Source: Aristolochia californica (taxonomy: Eukaryota > Streptophyta > Magnoliopsida > Piperales > Aristolochiaceae). Taken from it: a stretch of DNA of 64,000 nucleotides. Positions within the stretch are counted from its first letter, which is position 1. Each line of letters starts with the position of its first letter. The notes beneath the pieces are model-generated. The model worked only from the letters and a program-made list of their open reading frames with translations, was not told the DNA's origin and did not search any database. Of the stretch, positions 11,951 through 22,500 are shown one piece after another. The DNA lies in NCBI GenBank assembly GCA_029961685.1, contig JARWKL010000010.1, positions 3,720,001 through 3,784,000 on the forward strand, given 5' to 3'. Made by a program: the position numbers and the translations under genes.

Positions 11951-14097
11951 TGTGTTCAAGAGCAAGTATCGAAAAGTCTTATATGACTCTCACAAAAAGA
12001 AGTCACAGAGCAAAAAATAATATGACAAAATCTTATAGGAGTCTCATGGGAGGATGTCTCACTGAAATGTTTCAATTGAAAAGGGTTTTAGTTATTTCAG
12101 TATTCTATTTATGTTCGTTATTTAACTATGTTATGACTTATCTTGAAGTGTTAGACTTTGGATTTAACTGGGACAAGGGTAGGTTAACTGTAATCGGATT
12201 CAACTTGTTTCCTCTGTTATAAATAGAGGTCCATTGTACTCAAATTAAAACAAGTCAATGAAGTATCTCTTTTAAAAAAAATCAACATGGTATCAGAGCG
12301 GGTTCTATGAGTTAACTCGGTCAACCCATAGAGATAATGTGATTCATTTATGATTTATCATATCCTTCCTTTCCTAGTACCCATTGTATCCTTAGCATTC
12401 TCACCATCGTAATAAACTATTCATATTGTAAATTATATATTGATGGAATTATCCTTGGGTCTACATTCCAATGCAAAATGAATTTTGACAATTAAAGTTT
12501 TTTACAAAAAGAAATCAGTAGTAGACGCTGCAAAGGTCAGACAACAAGAGAGGTTCAAGAAGCAAGAAAAGGCTTCAATATTTGAGGCATGTTATGCCTT
12601 CAAGAACAAGACTTCATATGGATCCTTATATGCCAAAATAAGTATATGTAAGTCTATTTTTTAAACTATCAAACCAATTCTCAATATGACTTTTCTAGAG
12701 GAAAATATCAATATCGAAATAGTCAATGGTCATGTTAGCCAAAGAAGAAAGAGTACTCAATTCGGCTAGATAGATTCTTTCTCTCAAAATAAGTATATTT
12801 AATATTATACTTTAGTGAAAGCTATCGAAATCTAGTTTCTAAAGGAGCAACTTTCCTGTTAATTTGATCTATATGTAAAGAGATAGTCTCAATTGAGTTG
12901 GCAAGCATCATGCTACAAAATGAAGCTTTTTTGTATGCAAAATTGGGTATTAAATTAAGACTTTTTGAGTTTAGTTTCTTGATAAATAAACCATTTATGA
13001 TTCTGAGCTATATTTCGAGAGGTATTAATATCAAAAGTATCAAATGTTAGTTATGTTAAATATCTCATTTTCCTATTTTCTCTCCTAGAGTCCTAGTTTT
13101 TTACGAAAAATTCTCTTCTAATCAAAGTGTTTGGTCTAACTTAATCACTCCATGAGTTTAAAGTTGCATAGTCGCCTCCTTCCAATTAAAGTTGTTTTCC
13201 TATAGTATTTTTTCAGTTTATCTTCTTGTGTTTTCGTCACTTCAGATTAATACCTAGACTGACTACCTAAAAAGTATACGAGTGTGTCCAACATCCAACT
13301 TGAGTCAAATCTTTTATTCTTCACCCAAGAGGTGATTTGTGTTTGAACTACCCTTAAAAGTAAATAATCTCTTTGTTCAGCCCTCAAGTTGGGTCATTTT
13401 CCGCCTTTAAAATTGAGCGGAGCGTGTTTCAGACTATGACCATTTTTTATTGGTGTATGGAGATTTGTCATATAGCTAAGAATGATTTTCTTCTCCCACG
13501 TTGTATTTTATCCAAGTTGGGTCTCTATGTCCTTTTTATCCCCAGCATGAGGGGGAGAAGTAGAAGAAAAAGTACAAGAAAAAGTATTTTGTTCCACATA
13601 TTGTAGTAATTTTTATATGAACAAAATATTCAAGAAAAGGGGAGCACAAAAGATAAATTTTTTGTATCTATGAAAAATTATTTTCACCAAAAGAAAATCG
13701 AAAACCAAAAATCATTTTTCATTACAAGTCGAAGTTTTAAACTCCAACTTGAGGAGGTGTTTTGAAGAGAAAATATGGAAGAGTCTTACATGAATCTCAC
13801 AGTAAGAAATCCCATAGAGCCAAAATTAATATAACGGAGTTTTACATGAGCCTCATAGAAGGAGGTCTCACATAAGAATCTTAGTTAAAAGTGTTTTAAT
13901 TATATTAGTCTTTTATTTATGTTCAGTTGTTCAATTATTGTAGGACTTATCTTTTAATGTTAACTTTGGGTGTAACTTGGTCAAGGGTAGTTTAATTACA
14001 ATTAGATTATATTTGTATCTTCTATTATAAATAGAAGATCATATACTCAAATTATAATAAGTTTTTGAAGTTTTTCTCTTTTTCAAAAACACACACA
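11951..14097 (+). mobile_element. Decayed LTR retrotransposon with both LTRs
   Basis: Two diverged direct repeats, 11951-12287 and 13758-14097, share ordered blocks ('gagtcttacatgaatctcac' type, 'gtctcac', 'tataaatagaggtc' type, and a 3' part running into A-rich sequence). Directly after the first is a primer-binding site, TGGTATCAGAGC (12288-12299), matching initiator-tRNA-primed plant elements. Before the second is a purine-rich tract (ttgaggaggtg). The 1.47-kb interior has no surviving gag or pol domain that I can identify. It is a non-autonomous or heavily decayed copia-like element. No target duplication found. Confidence 0.6.
12288..12299 (+). other. Primer-binding site of the LTR element
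   Basis: TGGTATCAGAGC immediately follows the 5' LTR and is complementary to the 3' end of plant initiator tRNA-Met, the usual primer for copia and TRIM reverse transcription. Confidence 0.7.
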
Positions 14098-15904
14098 GGC
14101 ACACATACTTCCTACGACTCATAGATCAGGAGCCACCAGTGCAGTCCGACAACAAACTCGAAGACAACAAATGATGAAGAGCTTGCAAAAAAATAGAGAG
14201 GTAGTCACATAGTTGTTGCAACAATTGGCATTGTCGTCACAGTAGTTGGCATCACAATCACAATAGTTAATAAAGCATAGACAACTATGAGTAGGCTTGA
14301 TGCCAGGATGATTCAGAGAGGTCTTGCCATTGTTGACCTGCACATAGGACCGGATCTGGTTAAACCCAATTCAAGGACCAGTCCGGTCTGGATTTATAAT
14401 ATTTTTTGTGACCTTCCAATCTTTGATTCCTTACGTTTCTTGTATGAGAAATGTCGATATATAAGCTCTTAAACAAGGCAATATTACTGTATTTTAGCCA
14501 AAGAGTATGGAAGAGGTAACAAACCCAAAAAAAAAACAGGAGAAAAAGTCCAGCTATAATTTGATCATCTATTCTTCTTGATTGATCTGTTCTGACCAGG
14601 GAATCCAACTCTGAAACTTGCGACAAGTATGGTTGTGCACTCCAAATCTGGAATATTTTGACCTGACGTTTCAGTCACAAACCTACGAAGCTTGTTCGAA
14701 AGAGATGCAAATATGGCCACTCAGGGTGTACTCGTCACTACTGTTAGTTCAGAGGTTCACGTCTTGCCGCCATTTCTTCTCGCTCTCCGTTCACCGGATT
14801 TATGATTTGAACGGCATGTTTGTTGGCCTCGCAGATTAAAGCCACTGCCTAGCTAAGCTTGAAAGCGAGGGAGAGAGCAGAGAGCGAGACAGGACGAATG
14901 CTGCAGCTTGCAGGCATCGAGAGGGAAAGGGGAGAAGAGAAGGGTGGCATGGGGAAACGAGGAGAAGAAAGAGGGTAGGTTGGGGAAGAGAGAACAACGG
15001 TACGACTTATCAGGCACAATTTGCGGGTCAAACAAGAATAGATGTGCCATTTTCTTACAGTCTAAGCATTTTCCATGGATTTATTCAATTGTAACGTCTA
15101 TTTAATATCCATCCAAATATACCCTTCGTTATCATTCTCAATCGCCGCCCACCATTGAAATGACCAATAATTCAGCTCTTTCCTACTTGTTTCTTCTTCT
15201 GTAATAACTTTGCCTCCATTAATATTGCACGGTAAGCAGAAGATGAACAAGGACGAAGCTCTGGATTCTTTTCAGTATGGGTTCACTAAACCAACAACGG
15301 CAATCTGATCCACTGTTTCGTCTTGATCAGTTGGAGAAGATGGGTCGAAAAGATTCGAGTTTTATGACAGTGATTAATGATGTAAATAGAATTTCATGTG
15401 ATGTTCTTCGAGATACGAGAGTCGCTCTGCTTCTATAGACTGATTGTGCGATAAAAAAAAAAAATCCCAGTACAGACAAAGAGAAAGAAAAGACTCAAGA
15501 GCTACTCAAGGTCTGGAACAAGCCAACCCATTTTAGAGATTGCTTCCAAAAGTCAACAGTAGGAGTCCACGTGAGCAACACTCTGTCACCTGCCATTTAC
15601 AGCCCAACATCTCTCTCTCTCTCCATCATCTTCTCGTCTCTGCATCTCCGCTGCAAATTTCTCTTCCGATAATCCATTCCTTGCTCAACAGATACAACAT
15701 CAGCAACAACAAACTAACAAATTCACCATCTCTTCCAACCCCGTCTCACATATTCCTTTTGTTTTTTCTAATGTAAACTTTGGCCCACTTTCCCATAATA
15801 GCTTGCCTTTTAAGTATTCTTTTCGATTCCATAGTTTTCTTTCGTCTTCCTCTCTGTCCTTTCTCTCCAGCAACTTCATCTCCACAGCCAAGGAGCATGC
15901 TTGA
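14098..15904 (+). promoter_or_regulatory. Intergenic and upstream region of the LBD15-like gene
   Basis: No gene recognised. 14870-14990 is strongly purine-rich (GAGAGA-type), which produces artefactual serine/proline ORFs on the opposite strand. 15470-15900 is CT-rich with CTCTCTCT runs, as in many plant leaders, and probably holds the 5' leader of the LBD gene. Confidence 0.35.
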
Positions 15905-16954
15905 ATGTCCAGAGACAGGTATGGACTGAAAACAAAAAAAGTTGGCACGGAAAAAGGAGAGAAAAAAGAGAGATCAGTAACAAAGAAATTTTCTTTCTTC
16001 TTTATCACGTTCCCTTCCTCTAACCAGAGTGTTCAACGGTAGCAGGCCAGCGCGTCTGTGTACACAAAAGGAAAAGCCCCAATCTTTTCTGCTCATGTTC
16101 AATCCCATAATAAATCCTAATCCCAGTTTAGGCTCTCCCACTTTCCTTCCTTCCTTTCCATTTTGATAACAGTTAGCTTTTGGTTTGTTTTTATGATTTG
16201 CTTCAGGGAGAGGTACGATGAGGTAGGCAAGAAGATCAAGAGAGAAACCGATGCCGTCGATCGGATGGGTAGAAGACTTTTATTGGGGCATCCAGGCACC
16301 CTAAACACCATTACTCCTTGTGCTGCCTGCAAGCTTTTAAGAAGAAGGTGTGCCCAAGAATGCCCATTTTCTCCGTACTTCTCTCCCCACGAACCCCAAA
16401 AATTCGCATCAGTACACAAGGTTTTCGGTGCAAGTAACGTCTCCAAGATGCTCATGGTAAATCCTAATTTTCTTTTCTTCATCTTTTTCCAGTGGTTTCT
16501 CTTGTTTCACTGAATTGGATTTCATCAGTTTGGTGACTGGTTGTGGATATAATCAATCCAGGAGGTACCAGAGACCCAAAGAGCAGATGCAGCAAATAGT
16601 CTTGTTTATGAGGCTAATGTAAGGCTCCGAGACCCGGTCTATGGATGCATGGGTGCGATCTCCGCCCTGCAGCAGCAAGTTCAATCCTTGCAGGCTGAGC
16701 TTAATGCAGTAAGAGCTGAAATTATGAAGTACAAGTACAGGGAGACTAGTTCTAATATAATTCCCTCATCGCATGCCACTCTGCTTGCTTCCGCAGCTGT
16801 GTCGGTTGCAGTCCCACCTTCAGCCCCGGCACCACCGCCGCCTCCTCCACCGCTTCCTCCTCCTCCTGCAACTTCTTCTTCTTCCATCTTTACTCCATCT
16901 TCCACCACTGACTATAGCACCATTTCCAATGAAAATGTTTCCTATTTTGGCTAA
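15905..16954 (+). CDS. LBD15: LOB-domain transcription factor, LBD15-like
   Basis: Three coding exons: 15905-15918 (14 bases), 16207-16456 and 16562-16954; 218 residues. The tiny first exon gives MSRD plus a split Arg, joining to ERYDEVGKKIKRETDA, the characteristic LBD15 N-terminus. The LOB domain has the CX2CX6CX3C zinc motif at Cys43, 46, 53 and 57, a GAS block (FASVHKVFGASNVSKML) and a leucine-zipper-like coiled coil (ALQQQVQSLQAELNAV), so it is class I. A proline-rich stretch (about 10 prolines in a row-type tract) and an acidic, aromatic end (NVSYFG) follow. LBD proteins are plant-specific nuclear DNA-binding dimers acting in lateral organ and vascular development. Without the micro-exon the protein would start at an internal Met (residue 25), which is less likely. 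Confidence 0.92.
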
Positions 16955-19080
16955 ATTTATGGCTTAAATCCCATTTCATTCTTCTCATACTATGCATCTT
17001 GTGAAATAAACGTGGGCGTTTACTCCTGTTACTGGGCCTTCACTCCCATTTCTTGGTTTATTCTCCTAATGCTAAAATAGTTATAACTGGTTATTGTTGA
17101 TTCTTCTTTCCTCTACTGTCCTCTAATTGAAGGTCTTGCCGTCATTAGATATTTTATAGAACAGAAATTCAAGTGTGTAACAGTCGATATACTTCTTTGT
17201 GTTCGTCTGCTTCTTTTCCCATCTTGTAATTTTTTCCTTAGCTTTTCAGAATTTGTTAAGGGGATGTAGCATGCACGGAACTTTTTAAACAGATCCCTTT
17301 TCATATTTCTTTAACTTGAGTAAATGAACGCCCACACATTACCTGTATTTCTTTATTTCTCACTACGATCCTAAGTGGTAATATGAACTGGGAAGAAAAG
17401 AAAAAGACGAACAGGTTTCGTCTTCTCCGATCTCTCCCGTTTATATTTGGGCGGTGCTTCAACATGTGGGAGAGAAACTCAGACGTATTCGTTGCAGGTG
17501 TTTGTCTGCGCTTCGAGTTTGAGCATATTGAAGCAACCTGGAGACAAAAGGTACTATTGATTTGATTCTTCTGTTCCTTTCAGAAAGTTCTGAGAATTTG
17601 TTTTCATGGGAAGAGACAAATACCAACCTCCCTAGTTAATTAAGCTTCATCTGAGAGAGAGAGAGAGAGAGAGATGGATACTGGTCTAGTAGTTGGCTGT
17701 CAATGGCAGTCTTGCCAGCGAGTCTCAAATCTAAAATTTGGGTTTGCTTGACGTGTGGAATTCCACCTGAGTGCGGGGGTAGAAATACAAACCTTTCAAA
17801 CATATAATTTAATATAGGAAAGAAAATCATAGGGAACTACAACCCTTCGCTATCTCCCATCTTCCTCAGTTTCTTATATTTTATTATCTTCATCTTCACC
17901 GTCTGAAGCTATATTCAGATGTGATGGAATTCGGTCTGCTGTCGTGCTTGCTTCACAAAGGCGCATTTCACTTTTCTCTACGTTCAACTCCTTCAATGAG
18001 AGATTAAACAAAGAAACTCGATATTGCTTCAACTCCTGTTTCCTTCTCTGAGTACGCAGGCCATTGAAGGGTATTCCTTGCAATGGAATTCAAGAAGATT
18101 TAATGTCTCCAGTAGCCATATGCTTCATTTAATTCGAACTGTTCATCGAGTGAAGCGTTGCATGTGAGAAGAATTGAGTTCCGAGAAGATCCAATCCATG
18201 GTCTTTAAGTCTTCTAATTTTTTTAATTTTCGCCAGTCTTTAAGACTCAAACATGCACGAATTTTCTGTATTTATATGCTTTCATTCACCATGGATGTGT
18301 CAATTGGTATGAAATTAAAAAGAGAATATACATCATTATTTAGGGTGGGTTTGTGTTAATAGAAAATTATTAAAAAAAAATCACTTGACCAATTATTAAA
18401 AAAAAAAATTCCACTTTGTTTTTCTTGTCTTTAAAAAATGTTCAAGAAGATTAAAAAAAATGAGTTTCCTATTGCTCTAATTTGAAAACTAAAAAATAAA
18501 AAAATTAACCAAAAACATTGATGTATTTCTTCTCACCTCCTATTTTCACCCTAGTTTTTATTTTAAATTTTTTTATTTGTTTAATATAGACATGAACACC
18601 AATTAATTTTCCTAGAGAACCAATTCAAAAAGATCTTTTTTCTTACTAGAAATTTTAATGAAAATTTTGTTCAAAGAAAATTGACTTTTTTTCTTATTTT
18701 GTTTTCATATGGCGATACAAATGTAACCTTAATGGGTATTAATGTACTTAGATGGCTAAATAGGATAACTTCTCAAACATGGTATAAGACTTCCATTCAG
18801 TTGAATTGAACCAATAGTGTCATGAACATAATTTAGAAAAAAAAAATGTAGAAAAGTGTTTCATGGAAAAGGGACAAAACTTATGTTTCCTTAACACATC
18901 TCAAATCTTTGAGACTAATAAATTAGGCGAAAGAGGGGTTCCACCTGTTACTCACCCTATTTTTTGTGTATGCAACCATGGTTAGGAATTATTTGCTAGC
19001 AGGGCTTTGTAGGGAGGTACCCTTCTTTTTTTACTTCCGGAACACCAAAAAACACATGAAAATGAACCTTAGTTGTCAAC
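16955..19080. other. Gene-poor intergenic sequence, AT-rich in its second half
   Basis: Contains the 3' flank of the LBD gene, a (GA)n microsatellite at about 17651-17674, and AT-rich low-complexity DNA at 18360-18720. No domain recognised apart from the weak open frame listed separately. Confidence 0.4.
17874..18083 (-). other. Unrecognised open frame, possible gene fragment
   Basis: Minus-strand frame of 69 residues that is charged and has a coding-like composition (RTQRRKQELKQYRVSLFNLS, ending in acidic SDGEDEDN). It starts near an in-frame Met and ends in a stop, but no flanking exon or family is recognised. It could be the last exon of a lost gene or chance. Confidence 0.2.
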
Positions 19081-20535
19081 ATTAGTGAGAAATGTTGATC
19101 AAGTATTAAGTCCTTGATTTTGATTGTAATAAACTTAATTGATCTAGCAATGGTAATTCAAGCATTTTAGATACATTTCCTTCAAGAGACACAAAAGTCA
19201 AAAGTCTATGCAATGAATTGACATAAGCTTCTCAAAGATCTCGAGTTACACAACATCGTCAAAATATTTTTGAAGAAGCACCCTCAAAAAGAAGAAACAA
19301 AGAATTCAAAACTAGAGTTTAGGAAGTCATGAAAATCACAAAACTCAGTTTATGTAAAAGAAAAAACCCACACTTCCCAACTTAAGGTACAATGGAAAGT
19401 TTTGAAGTTTTAGGTCATATTTGTATTTTTATATGTTTTACCAAACTACACACATTTCAAACATGTTAAAGTCACTAAGGATCACTTTTATTCATGCTCT
19501 GAAAATCCAATTAGCATTGGATTGATCATCAATATTTGCCAATGATCAATCAACCAAAAGTACACATGCCAAAAATATAAAGCATGATCAATCAATTAGG
19601 GTCGATTGGTTGAACAACCAGACATGGCCAAAATGTGCTATAAAACATGATTGATCAATGGTGTCCAGGTAATGCAAAATCATGTTGATTGATTGATCAA
19701 CCTTCAGGCATTGATCAATTATACATAATTTTGCCAATCAAGGACATAAAGCATGATCAATCATACTTATTATAGACTACCAATTGGAATTCTGACTGAT
19801 CGATAATTTCCTATATATTGATCGATCAACTTAAGTTGTCAAACCCAATGGGAGGATATTGATCGATCATACCATAGATCAACAAGTCATTTTCTAAAGA
19901 AAAAAATTAGTCATTACACATGATTGATCGATCAATACTTTACACTGATCGATTAAGGTAAAAATCAACTTTTTGTAAAAGGACAAAAAGGACTAATTTG
20001 GCTTGGGGAACTTATAAATACTCTACCAAATGTCCTTTTTGAGAAGTTAATGAGCTTTTATTGGCATACCTACTGCATAGTACTCTCAAACACTTGAAAT
20101 TCCTTCCTAAGTCCCCTTTTTTAGAAAGAAAGAGTTTATTTAGCAAAACCATTTCATCCCTTCTCAAATTCCTTTCCTTGTATACATATAGTCAAGCTCC
20201 TATTCATCACCTTTGTGCATCAAAGGGCTGAAGGCCAGGACATTTCAAGGAGAAGGTTGTCTCTCTACAAATCTAAAGGGTGTAAGATTTTTTTTTATTG
20301 TGTAATTTTCAATTTCTTGATAGGTTCATCTTGAAGCTCTTTTGAATCTAGATAGAAAGACTTGATAGAGCTAGAATCTAGCTAATCTCTTGGAGAGACT
20401 GTTTTGTAATTACATATTTGGGCATATGTGTGGCTTGAAAGAGAGCCAAAATATCTTTATTGTAACTTCCAAGTTGATGGAGCTGATATTAGTTAAATTT
20501 CCCAAGCACGGATCCTTGGACATTGAATACCAATA
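19080..20535 (+). repeat. Palindrome-bearing LTR-like repeat, copy B
   Basis: Same order as copy A: start block near 19110-19200 ('gattgtaataaacttaat', 'cttcaagagacacaaaa'), TGATCAATCA/TGATCGATCA boxes at 19510-19960, TATAAATA at 20013-20020, and 'gagagccaaaatatc' near 20441. It ends in a 19-base tandem duplication (ggacattgaataccaatag, 20518-20556) next to the solo LTR. Orientation is the same as copies A and C. Confidence 0.55.
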
Positions 20536-20556
20536 GGGGGACATTGAATACCAATA

Positions 20557-20890
20557 GAAGAGTAGGTATGAAAGAGAGTCTCACATGACTCTAACATCAA
20601 GAAGTCTCACAAAGCCAAAATTATTGTGGTGGAGTATTATAACAGTCTCACAAGAGGAGGTCTCATAGAAGAGTCTCATTTAAAGATGTTTTAGTTATGT
20701 TCATGTTCTATTTATGTTAAATTGTTCAATTGTTTTAGAACTTATCTATTGGTGTTTAACTTTAGTTTTAACTAGAACAAAAGTAATTTAATTATAATTG
20801 GATTCTACTTGTTTCCTCTATCATAAATAGAGACTAATTTTACTCAAATTACATCAAGTTAATAAAGTTTTTTCTCTTTTCCAAAAATTC
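20557..20890 (+). mobile_element. Solo LTR of the 11951-14097 family
   Basis: Matches the ordered blocks of both LTRs of the 11951-14097 element: paired 'gtctcac' motifs, the 'agccaaaatta' stretch, 'ataaatagaga' and the final A-rich run. No primer site or interior follows, so it is a solo or truncated LTR. Confidence 0.5.
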
Positions 20891-20895
20891 AATAT

Positions 20896-21235
20896 TATAT
20901 CTATTGTAAGATGTAATTCAAGTATAGTGACAATGATGTAAAATCTCTTCCTTTCTTGTCCCTTCCCTCCCTTTTTAGGGTAAAGGACATTAATGTATTT
21001 TGACACTTTTACTATCATAAATAAGATGCTAAGGGGGATGATTAGGCACGTCACTCAACCCTAATCCTCCTTCCTTCTTTCTCAAACCCTCTCAACTAGA
21101 CATCCACTTTCTTTCCTTCTCTTTCTATCCTTCTTCTCTCTTCTCTCTTCTCTCTTTTTCTTCCTCTTCAAATACTTCCTTACCTAGCCTGGTTATTTCA
21201 CATTGATCTTCATGGGATCCCAAATCCAACACGGT
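20896..21235 (+). mobile_element. LTR-like segment with degenerate primer-binding site
   Basis: A CT-rich, TATA-containing block (atcataaataagatg near 21015) ends at 'ccaacacggtattagagtta' near 21218-21237, a degenerate TGGTATCAGAGTTA primer site. It resembles, in reverse orientation, the LTR-like block at 24760-25080. Probably a copia LTR remnant. Confidence 0.35.
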
Positions 21236-21399
21236 ATTAGAGTTATGGGTTTAGGATCCCGAGGCTAAGTTATTGATAAATCAAGTTTTTCATCAACTTT
21301 CTTGGTGGAGCTTTGTTGTTGAACAAGGATCGAAATTGAGCATCTTGTGCTCATGTAAAAGATAAGTTTCTTCTTTATTTTTTCCTTTGAGGTGATTAT

Positions 21400-21704
21400 T
21401 GTTAGAATGGGCCTGTCTTTAATATGCAAGTTGCGCCTTCGCTAAGAGGTCGATCTTTTGGCGCAATGGTTATTAACATGGTATCTGAGCAAGTTGGTCT
21501 TGAGTTTGAGTCCCGCTCCCCCTATTTTTCCGTCCCCGCATAGGTGGGACTTTGTCTTTGGTCGTCCTTGTATAGATGGGATTTTGCATTTGCATTTGTA
21601 CATGGGTGTTCCCCGTGTGGGGGAGTGTTGGATTGGGCATGTCTTTCATATACAAGTTGCGCCTTCGCTAAGAGGTCGATCTTTTGGCGCAATGGTTAGT
21701 AACA
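21400..21704 (+). mobile_element. 305-bp TRIM element with 79-bp LTRs
   Basis: Direct terminal repeats 21400-21478 and 21626-21704, each 79 bases, start TGTT and end AACA, with 6 differences. The primer site TGGTATCTGAGC (21479-21490) abuts the 5' LTR and a purine tract (GTGGGGGAG) abuts the 3' LTR. Target duplication ATTAT lies at 21395-21399 and 21705-21709. There is no coding capacity, so it was mobilised in trans. Unusually, a tRNA-like A box (TGGCGCAATGG, 21459-21469) at the end of the LTR is followed 33 bases later by a B-box-like GTTTGAGTCC, and each LTR has a TTGCGCC/GGCGCAA inverted pair. It is close in size to the smallest plant LTR elements known. Confidence 0.85.
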
Positions 21705-21709
21705 ATTAT

Positions 21710-22500
21710 TGATCTTTGTCTCAGAAAGAACGATTGTAACTGAGCATGATTCATTCTAGATTGAATGACAATTAAGTGTTATTCTATCTTATATTAGAAT
21801 ATGACTACTAGTTTCGATTTCTTCAAATCCATGCAAGCTTCGATAAAAAGGAGCAAATTTATGTTTGATGTTGTTGTTCAGCCTTGGAAAATCATTTTTT
21901 TCGGATCAAGCCTTGTTATCTTCTTGTTGTAACCATGGTATTTTATGATCAAAGTCATGCCTTCATACGTTGAGCTTCCTAGAAGATTGTTGTCATTGTT
22001 GGGTTCTTGTTCTTTGATTCATTGAACTCATTGATGGATTCTTGAATTGCCACAAGGGATTTTTTTTTTGAAAGGAAGTTGTTGTGTTTTGTCACGTTGA
22101 AAGCCTTCTATATAGGATTATACCTTGGGATTTCTTATCTAAATTATTCAAGAGGGAAAAGGAAGTCAAAGGTTGTGATTTTTAATACAAATTGGTGCAT
22201 ATGATCTAGAAGCAAAGTTTCATTCTTTAGAAAATATTCTGATTTTGTCCAAGATCTCTTGAGATTTGATTTGATTTTCAGATTCTTTCTTGATTAAGGA
22301 AAATATGAAATCTATTTTAGATGATGTGGGCCAGTACATAGAGTAATTAGCCTCTTGATTAAGCGCATGATTGATGTTGTTAACTGGTTAAGCTCGAGTT
22401 GATTTGTCTTTCCTCAGTTTGTCTTCCTTCTCTCTCCCTTTGGTTGATATTGTATATAAAAGCAAGTTTCTATAGCTGGAAAAGGAATATATGAAAACTC
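21710..22500. other. Intergenic sequence, probably decayed retrotransposon interior
   Basis: No intact domain. It lies between LTR-like blocks and a copia protease fragment, so it is likely retroelement debris, but I see no diagnostic motif. Confidence 0.25.

Noticed and set aside
16681..16908. Glycine/glutamate-rich minus-strand frame over LBD15 exon 3
   Set aside because: Antisense of the proline-rich tract; no independent support.
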